This document shows positions 50,217 through 58,766 of a stretch of 64,000 nucleotides of DNA, one piece after another. The translations under genes were made by a program, and so were the position numbers. Within the stretch, counting starts at the first letter, position 1, and every line of letters starts with the position of its first letter. Below the pieces are notes generated by a model. It was not told the DNA's origin. It searched no databases and saw only the letters and a list, made by a program, of their open reading frames with translations. The stretch is taken from the NCBI RefSeq assembly GCF_007004645.1, contig NZ_ML660020.1:1-64000 (forward strand), written 5' to 3'. This stretch comes from Aliiroseovarius halocynthiae. Lineage in GTDB: Bacteria > Pseudomonadota > Alphaproteobacteria > Rhodobacterales > Rhodobacteraceae.

Positions 50217-51641
50217 ATGACCGACACCACCGCATTTCGCCCGTTCGACACCCTGATTGCTCAAGAAGATGCCCAGAAGCTTCTGGCCCAAACTACGAAT
50301 GGCGCCGACGATGGAGAGCTGTTTTTGGAGCGCATGCGTTCCGAGGCTTTGGTCTTTGATGATGGGCGCCTACGCAACGCCAGTTATGATGCATCCGAAG
50401 GGTTCGGGCTGCGGGCGGTGAAGGGTGAAACCACCGGTTATGCCCACTCGACTGAAATCAGCGAGGCGGCCATGAAACGCGCGGGCTCGACCGTGGCTTT
50501 GGCCGTTGGCGACGAGGGCGGAACATGGGCGGATGCCCCTGCCCGCACCAACCGAAAGCTCTATACAGATGCGGATCCGATGGCGGATGCAGGATTTGGC
50601 CTGAAGGTTGAAACCTTGCGCGAAATTGACGCCTTCACCCGCGACCTCGACCCGCGCGTCGTACAGGTCTCGGCCACCCTTGCGGCCAGCTTGCAAGAGG
50701 TGCATATCCTGCGCCCGGATGGCCAACTGGTATCCGACACGCGACCGATGACGCGGCTGAACGTGTCTGTCATCGTAGAAAAAGATGGGCGGCGCGAAAG
50801 CGGTTCTTCCGGTGGCGGTGGACGTGCTGGCCTGACTGGGCTGATGGGTCCGCAACATTGGCAAAGCACCGCGCGCGAGGCGCTGCGCATTGCATTGGTG
50901 AACCTCGACGCGGTGCCTGCGCCCGCAGGCGTGATGGATGTAGTCTTGGGCAATGGCTGGCCCGGCATCCTGCTGCACGAAGCCGTGGGTCACGGGCTGG
51001 AGGGGGATTTCAACCGCAAGGGCACCTCGGCTTTCTCGGGCCTTGTCGGTCAGCAGGTCGCCTCTAAAGGTGTTACCGTTGTCGATGACGGCACCTTGCC
51101 TGATCGTCGCGGCTCGATCAGTGTCGATGACGAGGGCACGCCCTCGGGTCGTACCACCTTGATCGAAGACGGCGTGCTGGTCGGCTATATGCAGGACCGC
51201 CAGAATGCGCGCCTTATGGGTGTTCCTGCGACCGGAAATGGCCGTCGCCAAAGCTATGCCCACGCCCCGATGCCGCGCATGACCAACACCATTATGGAAT
51301 GCGGTGACGCCACACCAGAAGAGGTTTTAGGCCAACTGAAAGACGGCATCTATGCCGTCGGTTTCGGCGGTGGTCAGGTCGATATCACCAACGGAAAATT
51401 CGTGTTCAGCTGCACCGAAGCCTATCGCGTCGAAGGCGGCAAAGTCGGAGCGCCTGTAAAAGGTGCCACATTGATCGGGGACGGTCCGCAAGCGATGAAA
51501 CAAATCCGCGCCATTGGGAATGACATGGCGCTGGACCCCGGCGTTGGCACCTGCGGCAAGGCTGGGCAATCGGTTCCGGTGGGCGTCGGCCAACCGTCGC
51601 TGTTGATCGGCGGTCTAACTGTTGGGGGCTCGGCGGCATGA
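50217..51641 (+). CDS. tldD: Metalloprotease TldD
   Basis: The 474-residue protein has the TldD zinc motif H-E-A-V-G-H-G-L-E-G-D and the C-terminal R-Q-S-Y-A-H-A-P-M-P-R-M-T-N-T block. TldD works with TldE/PmbA as a heterodimeric peptidase that trims unfolded peptides and matures some peptide natural products. No tldE is seen in the window. It diverges from coxB and overlaps the following small membrane protein by 4 nt. Confidence 0.92.
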   Translation: MTDTTAFRPFDTLIAQEDAQKLLAQTTNGADDGELFLERMRSEALVFDDGRLRNASYDASEGFGLRAVKGETTGYAHSTEISEAAMKRAGSTVALAVGDEGGTWADAPARTNRKLYTDADPMADAGFGLKVETLREIDAFTRDLDPRVVQVSATLAASLQEVHILRPDGQLVSDTRPMTRLNVSVIVEKDGRRESGSSGGGGRAGLTGLMGPQHWQSTAREALRIALVNLDAVPAPAGVMDVVLGNGWPGILLHEAVGHGLEGDFNRKGTSAFSGLVGQQVASKGVTVVDDGTLPDRRGSISVDDEGTPSGRTTLIEDGVLVGYMQDRQNARLMGVPATGNGRRQSYAHAPMPRMTNTIMECGDATPEEVLGQLKDGIYAVGFGGGQVDITNGKFVFSCTEAYRVEGGKVGAPVKGATLIGDGPQAMKQIRAIGNDMALDPGVGTCGKAGQSVPVGVGQPSLLIGGLTVGGSAA

Positions 51642-52075
51642 CGCCGCGCCTGTCGCAATGTATTCTAGCAGGGCTCGGAACTAACGCCGCACTACTCGTC
51701 ATAGGAGTGGTATTTCTAGTCCTTGCGTCCTCATTTGAGGGCGCATTACAGACTGATGGTCTGGGCTACGAGACGGTCGGCTTCTTCTTTGGATTTGGCA
51801 TTGCGCTGACATTCGGCAGCCTTATGTCTATCATCCCGACAGGGCTAGCGGCAGCGCTCTATTGGTTTGTCATCCAGCGCTGGCCCGGCAGCTCCGCAAG
51901 CCCGCAGTTTTGGGTCGCACCTGCAATTGGCGTCGCCATTTCGACCAGCCTCGTCATCATTGTTGCCGAAGATTTGACGGGTGATTTTTTGGTTCTCGCC
52001 ACGTTCGCAATCCTACCCGGCCTAGCAGGTGGGATGATTTTCCGGTTTCTTCTAGGCAAAATCGTCAGCGCCTAG
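51638..52075 (+). CDS. Hypothetical four-helix membrane protein
   Basis: The 145-residue protein has four clear hydrophobic segments (residues ~9-30, 47-77, 90-110 and 117-138) and no known domain. It starts at an ATGA overlap with tldD and so is translated with it. Spacing between helices and short loops recall small membrane proteins of unknown role. Confidence 0.6.
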   Translation: MTPRLSQCILAGLGTNAALLVIGVVFLVLASSFEGALQTDGLGYETVGFFFGFGIALTFGSLMSIIPTGLAAALYWFVIQRWPGSSASPQFWVAPAIGVAISTSLVIIVAEDLTGDFLVLATFAILPGLAGGMIFRFLLGKIVSA

Positions 52076-52165
52076 ACGAATACTGGATTCTCTTCAGTCA
52101 TCCGCCATTAGCAACCTATTAACCATTCTTACGGCATGCTGATCCCGCAAAAGACGGAATCACGC

Positions 52166-53347
52166 ATGACTAAGGACCTTTTCCAACCTACCCACCCCAT
52201 ACCCTCACCCAGGACTGTGGACGAGGCTCTGGCGTGGATCCGTCTTTTGCGTTCGCGCCGTGTGGGTGTGTCGACCTTTTTCAGACTACTGGACGAACAT
52301 GGCACAGCAGAGGCTGCGTTAGAGGCGTTGCCAGAAGTCGCAAAGGCTGCGGGCGTGAAAGACTATGCCCCCTGCCCCGAACATGTCGCCGAAGATGAAT
52401 ATCGCCGCGCGCAGATGGCCGGGGCTAAGATGATCTGCTGGGGCAGCCCGGACTATCCGACGCTACTGTCCGAAATCCCAGATCCTCCGCCCTTCTTCTG
52501 GGCGATGGGGGATGAGACGTTGTTGCACAGCCCCATCATCGCACTGATCGGCGCGCGTAATGCGTCCTCGATCGGGACACGCATGGCCCGCAAGCTGGCA
52601 AACGAATTGGGCGAGGCCGGGTTTACTGTCATCTCGGGTCTTGCGCGCGGGATCGACACAGTGGCCCATGAGGCCGCGTTGAAAACCGGCAAAACCATTG
52701 CGGTGATGGCGGGCGGCGTGGACGTAATCTATCCCAAAGAAAATACTGATCTGGCCGAAGACATCGCGCGTGATGGGCTTCGTATCTCAGAGATGCCGCC
52801 GGGTGTGACGCCGCAAGCGCGGCACTTTCCACGCCGGAACAGACTGATCTCGGGTCTGGCCCGCGCCGCCGTGGTGGTCGAAGCCGCTGCGAAATCTGGA
52901 TCCCTTCTGACAGCACGTAACGCTTTAGATCAAGGGCGGGATGTGTTGGCGATCCCAGGGCACCCGTTCGATGCGCGTGCATATGGTTGCAACATGTTGA
53001 TTCGCGACGGCGCGGCTTTGGTCCGCAACGCCGCAGATGTCATCGAGGCGATCGGCCCTGCGATATCTTCCACCACCTCTGACGCGAAAACACCCGCGGA
53101 TGACGCTTCTGCCGCCGCACCACAGGCAGGAACGCGCGACAAACGGACATTGGCAGAAACTGCCAAATTGCACGGTCAGATCCTATCCAGACTGGGATCT
53201 TGCCCCTTGGCCGAGGATCAGTTGATCCGGGATATCGGCCAATCACATGGTCTGGGCTCGCAACAGATTCTACCCGAGTTGGTAAATCTCGAGCTGGACG
53301 GGCGGATCACCCGCCAAGCCGGGGGGCTTCTGTCGAAGCCCTCTTAG
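52166..53347 (+). CDS. dprA: DNA-processing protein DprA
   Basis: The 393-residue protein has an N-terminal helical domain (~15-75), the Rossmann-like DprA core with I-A-L-I-G-A-R-N-A-S-S-I-G-T, V-I-S-G-L-A-R-G-I-D and F-P-R-R-N-R-L-I-S-G-L, and a C-terminal winged-helix domain (~325-390). DprA loads RecA onto incoming single-stranded DNA during transformation. M-T-K-D-L-F at 52166 matches relatives better than ATG 52136. Confidence 0.9.
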   Translation: MTKDLFQPTHPIPSPRTVDEALAWIRLLRSRRVGVSTFFRLLDEHGTAEAALEALPEVAKAAGVKDYAPCPEHVAEDEYRRAQMAGAKMICWGSPDYPTLLSEIPDPPPFFWAMGDETLLHSPIIALIGARNASSIGTRMARKLANELGEAGFTVISGLARGIDTVAHEAALKTGKTIAVMAGGVDVIYPKENTDLAEDIARDGLRISEMPPGVTPQARHFPRRNRLISGLARAAVVVEAAAKSGSLLTARNALDQGRDVLAIPGHPFDARAYGCNMLIRDGAALVRNAADVIEAIGPAISSTTSDAKTPADDASAAAPQAGTRDKRTLAETAKLHGQILSRLGSCPLAEDQLIRDIGQSHGLGSQQILPELVNLELDGRITRQAGGLLSKPS

Positions 53348-53480
53348 CGTATGGGGATTGGTAATATATTTTTACCAATTTAGCGCTAAACCTTTCAAAA
53401 TCGTTACAAAAACTATTGCGCTGCAATGCAGCACCCCCTACGACTCCTGCAATTCCACGAACGGGACAAGGGGAACACTG

Positions 53481-56400
53481 ATGCGCGAATTTCAGAAAAT
53501 CCTGATCGCCAACCGCGGCGAGATCGCCATCCGCGTTATGCGGGCGGCCAACGAGATGGGCAAAAAGACCGTTGCCGTCTATGCCGAAGAAGACAAACTG
53601 GGCTTGCACCGCTTCAAAGCGGACGAAGCTTACCGGATTGGTGAAGGCATGGGCCCTGTCGCGGCTTATCTGTCGATCGACGAGATCATCCGAGTCGCCA
53701 AAGAATGCGGCGCGGACGCGATCCACCCCGGCTATGGCCTGTTGTCGGAAAACCCCGACTTCGTGGACGCCTGTGCGACCAACGGCATCACCTTCATCGG
53801 CCCCAAAGCGGAAACCATGCGTGCGCTTGGCGACAAGGCATCGGCCCGTAAAGTCGCTGTCAAAGCCGGCGTGCCGGTCATCCCCGCCACCGAGGTGCTG
53901 GGCGACGACATGGATGCGATCAAGAAAGAAGCATCCGAAGTCGGATATCCCTTGATGCTGAAAGCATCGTGGGGCGGTGGCGGGCGCGGCATGCGCCCCA
54001 TCTTCAGTGAAGACGAAGTTGAAGAGAGGGTTCTGGAAGGCCGCCGCGAAGCCGAGGCCGCATTTGGCAATGGCGAAGGCTATCTGGAAAAGATGATCAC
54101 CCGCGCCCGTCACGTCGAGGTCCAGATCCTTGGTGACAGCCACGGCAACATCTATCACCTGTATGAACGTGATTGCTCGGTCCAGCGCCGCAACCAGAAA
54201 GTGGTAGAGCGTGCACCTGCGCCATATCTAAGCGAAGCCCAGCGCGAAGAGCTGTGCGAGCTTGGCCGTAAAATCTGCAAGCACGTGAACTATGAATGCG
54301 CGGGCACTGTCGAATTCCTGATGGATATGGAAAGCGGCAAGTTCTATTTCATCGAAGTGAACCCCCGCGTGCAGGTCGAGCACACCGTCACCGAAGAGGT
54401 AACCGGCATCGACATCGTGCAGGCGCAGATCCTGATTGCCGAAGGCAAAACGCTGTCCGAAGCCACCGGCAAAGCCAGCCAGTATGACATCCGCTTGAAC
54501 GGCCACGCGCTGCAAACCCGCGTGACTACGGAAGACCCGCAGAACAACTTCATCCCGGATTATGGCCGCATCACGGCTTATCGCTCGGCCACCGGCATGG
54601 GCATCCGTCTGGACGGCGGCACGGCCTATGCGGGCGGTGTCATCACGCGCTACTATGACTCGCTGCTGACCAAGGTGACCGCTTGGGCCCAGACGCCCGA
54701 AAAGGCGATTGCGCGCATGGATCGCGCGCTGCGTGAATTTCGTGTTCGCGGCGTGTCGACCAACATCGCGTTCGTCGAGAACCTGCTGAAGCACCCGACC
54801 TTCCTGAACAACCAATACACAACGAAGTTCATCGACGAGACACCGGATCTGTTCAAGTTCTCGAAACGTCGGGATCGAGGCACCAAGGTACTGACTTATA
54901 TCGCGGATATCACCGTGAATGGTCACCCTGAAACAGCGGACCGCCCTGCCCCGCCCGCAGATCTGAAGGCGCCCAAAACGCCCGAGCTGCGTGCCGATCC
55001 CGCGGCTGGTACACGCACCCTGCTTGAGGCCGAAGGCCCGCAAGCCGTGGCCGATTGGATGAAAGCGCAGAAACAGCTGTTGATCACCGACACCACCATG
55101 CGGGATGGTCACCAGTCGCTGCTAGCAACGCGCATGCGCTCGATCGACATGATCAAAGTTGCACCCGCCTATGCCGCGAACCTGCCCAGCCTGTTCTCGG
55201 TTGAATGCTGGGGGGGCGCGACCTTCGACGTGGCGTACCGCTTCTTGCAAGAATGCCCATGGCAGCGCCTGCGCGACTTGCGCAGCGCGATGCCGAACGT
55301 GATGACGCAAATGCTGCTGCGCGCCTCGAACGGGGTTGGATATACGAACTATCCGGACAACGTGGTACAGGAATTTGTGCGCCAGGCAGCGGCATCCGGT
55401 GTCGATGTATTCCGCGTATTCGATTCACTGAACTGGGTTGAAAACATGCGCGTCGCCATGGACGCCGTGGTCGAGGCTGGCAAGGTCTGCGAAGGCACAG
55501 TCTGCTATACTGGCGACATTCTGAACCCGGATCGCTCGAAATACGATCTGAAATATTATGTCGGCATGGCGAAAGAGCTTGAGGCCGCAGGCGCCCATGT
55601 TCTTGGTCTGAAAGACATGGCTGGTCTGTTGAAACCTTCCGCGGCTCGCGTGCTGGTGAAAGCCCTGAAGGAAGAGGTCGGCCTGCCGATTCACTTCCAC
55701 ACACACGACACCTCGGGCATCGCGGGCGCGACCATTCTGGCTGCGGCTGATGCGGGCGTGGACGCTGTGGATGCGGCAATGGACGCGTTCAGTGGCGGCA
55801 CATCGCAGGCCTGTCTGGGTTCGGTCGTCGAAGCGCTGCGCAACACCGACCGCGACACCGGGCTGGATATCGGCGCGATCCGCGAGGTCTCGAACTATTG
55901 GGAAGGCGTTCGCCACCAATATGCGGCCTTTGAGAGCGGGCTGGAAGCTCCGGCATCCGAGGTTTATCTGCACGAAATGCCCGGCGGTCAGTTTACCAAC
56001 CTGAAGGCTCAGGCGCGTTCACTTGGGCTGGAAGAGAAATGGCCAGACGTCGCGCAAAGCTATGCGGATGTGAACCAGATGTTTGGAGACATCGTGAAGG
56101 TGACGCCGTCCTCGAAAGTGGTTGGAGACATGGCTCTGATGATGGTCAGCCAAGGCCTGACCCGTGACGAGGTCGAAGACCCCAAGACCGACGTGGCCTT
56201 CCCCGATTCTGTGGTCGACATGATGCGCGGCAATCTGGGCCAGCCCCCTGGCGGCTTCCCGGACAGCATCATCAAGAAGGTTCTGAAGGACGAGGCACCG
56301 AATCTGGAACGCCCGGGCAAGCATCTTGCACCGGTGGATCTGGAAGCCGCGCGTGCTGAGCTGTCGAAAGAGCTGGACGGGTTCAAGGTCGATGACGAGG

Positions 56401-56921
56401 ATCTGAACGGCTATCTGATGTATCCTAAGGTCTTCTTGGACTACATGGGGCGTCATCGTCAGTACGGCCCGGTACGCACATTGCCCACTAAGACCTTCTT
56501 CTATGGCATGGAGCCGGGGGAAGAAATCTCGGCTGAGATTGATCCGGGGAAAACCTTGGAAATTCGCCTGCAGGCGCTTGGTGAAACGGACGAGAATGGC
56601 GAAGTGAAGGTGTTCTTTGAACTAAACGGTCAGCCACGCACGATTCGCGTTCCGAACCGCTTGGTCAAATCCTCGACCGAGGCACGCCCAAAAGCGGCTG
56701 ACGGCAACCCCAACCACGTGGGGGCACCAATGCCGGGCGTTGTTGCGTCGGTCGTCGTCGCTGCGGGGCAAGAGGTCAAAGAAGGTGATCTTCTGTTGAC
56801 CATCGAAGCCATGAAAATGGAAACCGGCATTCACGCCGAACGTGATGCGATCGTCGGCGCAGTTCACGTTCACGCCGGTGGCCAAATTGACGCCAAGGAC
56901 CTGTTGGTCGAACTGGAATAA
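53481..56921 (+). CDS. pyc: Pyruvate carboxylase
   Basis: The 1146-residue multidomain enzyme has biotin carboxylase (1-~455, starts F-Q-K-I-L-I-A-N-R-G-E-I-A-I-R, ATP loop W-G-G-G-G-R-G-M), carboxyltransferase (~535-805, T-T-M-R-D-G-H-Q-S-L and the metal site H-F-H-T-H-D), an allosteric linker, and biotin carrier (~1075-1146) with biotinyl K1112 in E-A-M-K-M-E-T. It carboxylates pyruvate to oxaloacetate, an anaplerotic step. ATG 53481 follows AAGGGGAAC. Its length is typical. Confidence 0.95.
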   Translation: MREFQKILIANRGEIAIRVMRAANEMGKKTVAVYAEEDKLGLHRFKADEAYRIGEGMGPVAAYLSIDEIIRVAKECGADAIHPGYGLLSENPDFVDACATNGITFIGPKAETMRALGDKASARKVAVKAGVPVIPATEVLGDDMDAIKKEASEVGYPLMLKASWGGGGRGMRPIFSEDEVEERVLEGRREAEAAFGNGEGYLEKMITRARHVEVQILGDSHGNIYHLYERDCSVQRRNQKVVERAPAPYLSEAQREELCELGRKICKHVNYECAGTVEFLMDMESGKFYFIEVNPRVQVEHTVTEEVTGIDIVQAQILIAEGKTLSEATGKASQYDIRLNGHALQTRVTTEDPQNNFIPDYGRITAYRSATGMGIRLDGGTAYAGGVITRYYDSLLTKVTAWAQTPEKAIARMDRALREFRVRGVSTNIAFVENLLKHPTFLNNQYTTKFIDETPDLFKFSKRRDRGTKVLTYIADITVNGHPETADRPAPPADLKAPKTPELRADPAAGTRTLLEAEGPQAVADWMKAQKQLLITDTTMRDGHQSLLATRMRSIDMIKVAPAYAANLPSLFSVECWGGATFDVAYRFLQECPWQRLRDLRSAMPNVMTQMLLRASNGVGYTNYPDNVVQEFVRQAAASGVDVFRVFDSLNWVENMRVAMDAVVEAGKVCEGTVCYTGDILNPDRSKYDLKYYVGMAKELEAAGAHVLGLKDMAGLLKPSAARVLVKALKEEVGLPIHFHTHDTSGIAGATILAAADAGVDAVDAAMDAFSGGTSQACLGSVVEALRNTDRDTGLDIGAIREVSNYWEGVRHQYAAFESGLEAPASEVYLHEMPGGQFTNLKAQARSLGLEEKWPDVAQSYADVNQMFGDIVKVTPSSKVVGDMALMMVSQGLTRDEVEDPKTDVAFPDSVVDMMRGNLGQPPGGFPDSIIKKVLKDEAPNLERPGKHLAPVDLEAARAELSKELDGFKVDDEDLNGYLMYPKVFLDYMGRHRQYGPVRTLPTKTFFYGMEPGEEISAEIDPGKTLEIRLQALGETDENGEVKVFFELNGQPRTIRVPNRLVKSSTEARPKAADGNPNHVGAPMPGVVASVVVAAGQEVKEGDLLLTIEAMKMETGIHAERDAIVGAVHVHAGGQIDAKDLLVELE

Positions 56922-56933
56922 GGCCTTAGAGCT

Positions 56934-56963
56934 GATCTGGCCGGGGCTTTTCCCGGCCAGATC
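56934..56963. other. Long perfect stem-loop between pyc and the MAPEG gene
   Basis: GATCTGGCCGGG and CCCGGCCAGATC form a 12-bp perfect stem with loop GCTTTT. No T-run follows, so it may stabilise the pyc transcript or act as a rho-independent-like end without the tail. Confidence 0.6.
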
Positions 56964-56975
56964 AACCGAGGCCCC

Positions 56976-57365
56976 ATGACGTTCCACATCACAGCAATCT
57001 CAGCCGCCCTGATTGGGCTGCTTTACACATGGCTTTCTGCCCGCGTCATCGCACGCAGAATGTCGGCCCGTATCAGCGTTGGCGATGGAGAAGACAAGGC
57101 TCTGATCTATCGTATACGCGCGCAGGGCAACTGTGGGGAATACGCCCCAATAAGCCTTCTTCTACTGCTCTTGGTCGAACTTTCCGGCACACCAACCGGC
57201 GTCACAATCGCCTTGGCAACACTTATCGTTTTGGGCCGAGCATTGCATGCTTTCGCTTTTGTAAAACGCCCGATGAGCTTCCTGGCGCGGCGCGTGGGGA
57301 TGATCATGACCTTTGCAGCGATCAGCCTTGCTAGCCTAGGGCTTTTGGGTCACAGCCTTTTGTAA
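56976..57365 (+). CDS. MAPEG-family membrane protein
   Basis: The 129-residue protein has four membrane helices and the MAPEG hallmarks: R-I-R-A-Q-G-N-C-G-E-Y-A-P after helix 1, then L-G-R-A-L-H-A-F-A-F between helices. The family includes glutathione-dependent transferases and many uncharacterised bacterial proteins. It starts 54 nt after pyc with a strong stem-loop in between. Reaction not assigned. Confidence 0.85.
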   Translation: MTFHITAISAALIGLLYTWLSARVIARRMSARISVGDGEDKALIYRIRAQGNCGEYAPISLLLLLLVELSGTPTGVTIALATLIVLGRALHAFAFVKRPMSFLARRVGMIMTFAAISLASLGLLGHSLL

Positions 57366-57416
57366 CGATACCAAAAACTACTGCTGAAAATCTTTGAAAA
57401 AGAGGTGAAAAGCCCC

Positions 57417-57445
57417 TTGCGGCCCCCCGCCCGGGCCGCTATATC
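57417..57445 (+). promoter_or_regulatory. Promoter of the tRNA-Gly array
   Basis: TTGCGG (57417-57422), 17 nt, then TATATC (57440-57445), ending 16 nt before the first tRNA. The GC-rich spacer with a TATATC -10 box is typical of strong stable-RNA promoters in this group. Confidence 0.6.
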
Positions 57446-57461
57446 CCCCTCACCGAAGGAA

Positions 57462-57536
57462 GCGGGCGTAGCTCAGGGGTAGAGCATAACCTTGCCAAGG
57501 TTAGGGTCGGGCGTTCGAATCGCCTCGCCCGCTCCA
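57462..57536 (+). tRNA. tRNA-Gly (GCC), copy 1 of 5
   Basis: The 75-nt gene folds as a cloverleaf: acceptor GCGGGCG/CGCCCGC, D-arm GCTC/GAGC, anticodon loop TTGCCAA with anticodon GCC, T-loop TTCGAAT and encoded CCA. It reads glycine codon GGC (and GGU). First of an identical tandem set. Confidence 0.95.
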
Positions 57537-57548
57537 ATCGGTTACCCA

Positions 57549-57567
57549 GTCTGGTCACCCACCAGAC
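57549..57567 (+). other. Stem-loop in the tRNA spacer (repeated four times)
   Basis: GTCTGGT-CACCC-ACCAGAC is a perfect 7-bp stem in the first spacer. The same 43-nt spacer follows copies 2, 3 and 4 (hairpins at 57667, 57785 and 57903 onward). It may mark processing sites of the polycistronic tRNA precursor. Confidence 0.6.
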
Positions 57568-57579
57568 ATGCCATAGGAA

Positions 57580-57654
57580 GCGGGCGTAGCTCAGGGGTAG
57601 AGCATAACCTTGCCAAGGTTAGGGTCGGGCGTTCGAATCGCCTCGCCCGCTCCA
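57580..57654 (+). tRNA. tRNA-Gly (GCC), copy 2 of 5
   Basis: Identical in sequence to copy 1, with encoded CCA; separated from it by a 43-nt spacer. Confidence 0.95.
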
Positions 57655-57697
57655 ATCGGTTACCCAGTCTGGTCACCCACCAGACATGCCATAGGAA

Positions 57698-57772
57698 GCG
57701 GGCGTAGCTCAGGGGTAGAGCATAACCTTGCCAAGGTTAGGGTCGGGCGTTCGAATCGCCTCGCCCGCTCCA
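57698..57772 (+). tRNA. tRNA-Gly (GCC), copy 3 of 5
   Basis: Identical to copies 1 and 2; same spacer on both sides. Confidence 0.95.
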
Positions 57773-57815
57773 ATCGGTTACCCAGTCTGGTCACCCACCA
57801 GACATGCCATAGGAA

Positions 57816-57890
57816 GCGGGCGTAGCTCAGGGGTAGAGCATAACCTTGCCAAGGTTAGGGTCGGGCGTTCGAATCGCCTCGCCCGCTCCA
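57816..57890 (+). tRNA. tRNA-Gly (GCC), copy 4 of 5
   Basis: Identical to the others; same spacer on both sides. Confidence 0.95.
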
Positions 57891-57933
57891 ATCGGTTACC
57901 CAGTCTGGTCACCCACCAGACATGCCATAGGAA

Positions 57934-58008
57934 GCGGGCGTAGCTCAGGGGTAGAGCATAACCTTGCCAAGGTTAGGGTCGGGCGTTCGAATCGCCTCGC
58001 CCGCTCCA
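57934..58008 (+). tRNA. tRNA-Gly (GCC), copy 5 of 5
   Basis: Identical tRNA body. The downstream sequence (from 58009) differs from the repeated spacer, so the repeat ends here. Confidence 0.95.
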
Positions 58009-58108
58009 ACTGGATCAGATCTCAAGTTTACATATTTTATGTTGGTGCCTTCTGCTCGATTATGTCGCATGATGTCACACCAATTACATTCGACAGCATG
58101 CAAATAAT

Positions 58109-58137
58109 AAAGGGGACGCGCGCTGCGCATCCCCTTT
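58109..58137 (-). terminator. Terminator after the XRE regulator gene
   Basis: AAAGGGGA (58109-58116) pairs with TCCCCTTT (58130-58137), loop partly self-paired (GCGC). On the minus strand ATTATTTG follows. The rest of the 58009-58171 gap shows no gene. Confidence 0.65.
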
Positions 58138-58171
58138 CCGAAACACCCTTCCCCTCAAAAGGATGTCTGGT

Positions 58172-58534
58172 TCAGGCGCTCAATGACTGGCGCCCGGCAA
58201 GTTCGTGGATCATCGATTGAATCTGCGCACGGATCTTTTCATCCGTAATCGACGACAGAGCCTGTGCGGCCTTTGCTGTCCGTTCGTCCATCGCTTCGCG
58301 CTCAGGCATGCCGGCACGTGGGAGCCCTTCAAAGAAATAGGCTGGTTCGACATCGAGCAGCTGTGCGATTTCGAACATTTTGCTTGCCGACACCCGATTA
58401 TAGCCGGTTTCGTATTTCTGAAGCTGCTGAAATGACAGCCCCAGCTTCTCGGCTACATTTACCTGTGTCATGCCGCGCAGCAAGCGAACTTCGCGAATTT
58501 TCTTACCAACATGAACGTCAACCGGATGTACCAT
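58172..58534 (-). CDS. XRE-family helix-turn-helix regulator
   Basis: The 120-residue protein has an N-terminal Cro/CI-type domain (~9-64): I-R-E-V-R-L-L-R-G-M-T-Q-V-N-V-A-E-K-L-G-L-S-F-Q-Q-L-Q-K-Y-E-T-G, then A-S-K-M-F-E-I-A. The C-terminal 50 residues are helical and charged and may mediate dimerisation. Proteins of this size and type are common in Rhodobacteraceae; targets unknown. It diverges from the LysR-HTH gene. Confidence 0.85.
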   Translation of the reverse strand: MVHPVDVHVGKKIREVRLLRGMTQVNVAEKLGLSFQQLQKYETGYNRVSASKMFEIAQLLDVEPAYFFEGLPRAGMPEREAMDERTAKAAQALSSITDEKIRAQIQSMIHELAGRQSLSA

Positions 58535-58766
58535 TGTTTTTCACCATATAATTGTTTCCCGCTAAGAGAGAGTGGCATCAATTGGCATGAAACCCAATTG
58601 GTGAGCAATGAGCACCTATGTAACATTTTTGATTGCATGATGGGTGATTTGTGTTACGAAGTTCCCCCAAGGCCTATTTTTTAAGGCTTCTTCGCTATCT
58701 TTATTGGCGAAATGGGTGACGCATTTCACCTCTAAGCATTATGTGTTTACCGTCGAGGGAACAAAA

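Larger units (their letters stand above)
57460..58008 (+). repeat. Tandem 118-bp repeat of tRNA plus spacer
   Basis: The unit is 75 nt of tRNA-Gly and 43 nt of spacer, repeated four times with no differences that I can see, plus a fifth tRNA. Identity of the non-coding spacer points to recent amplification or ongoing gene conversion. Small overlapping 71-codon frames here are artefacts of the repeat. Confidence 0.9.

Noticed and set aside
57462-58008. Possible CRISPR array
   Set aside because: The 118-bp repeats are whole tRNA genes with identical spacers; CRISPR spacers would differ.
57492-58220. Repeated 71-codon frames in the tRNA region
   Set aside because: They are translations of the tRNA genes and spacers.
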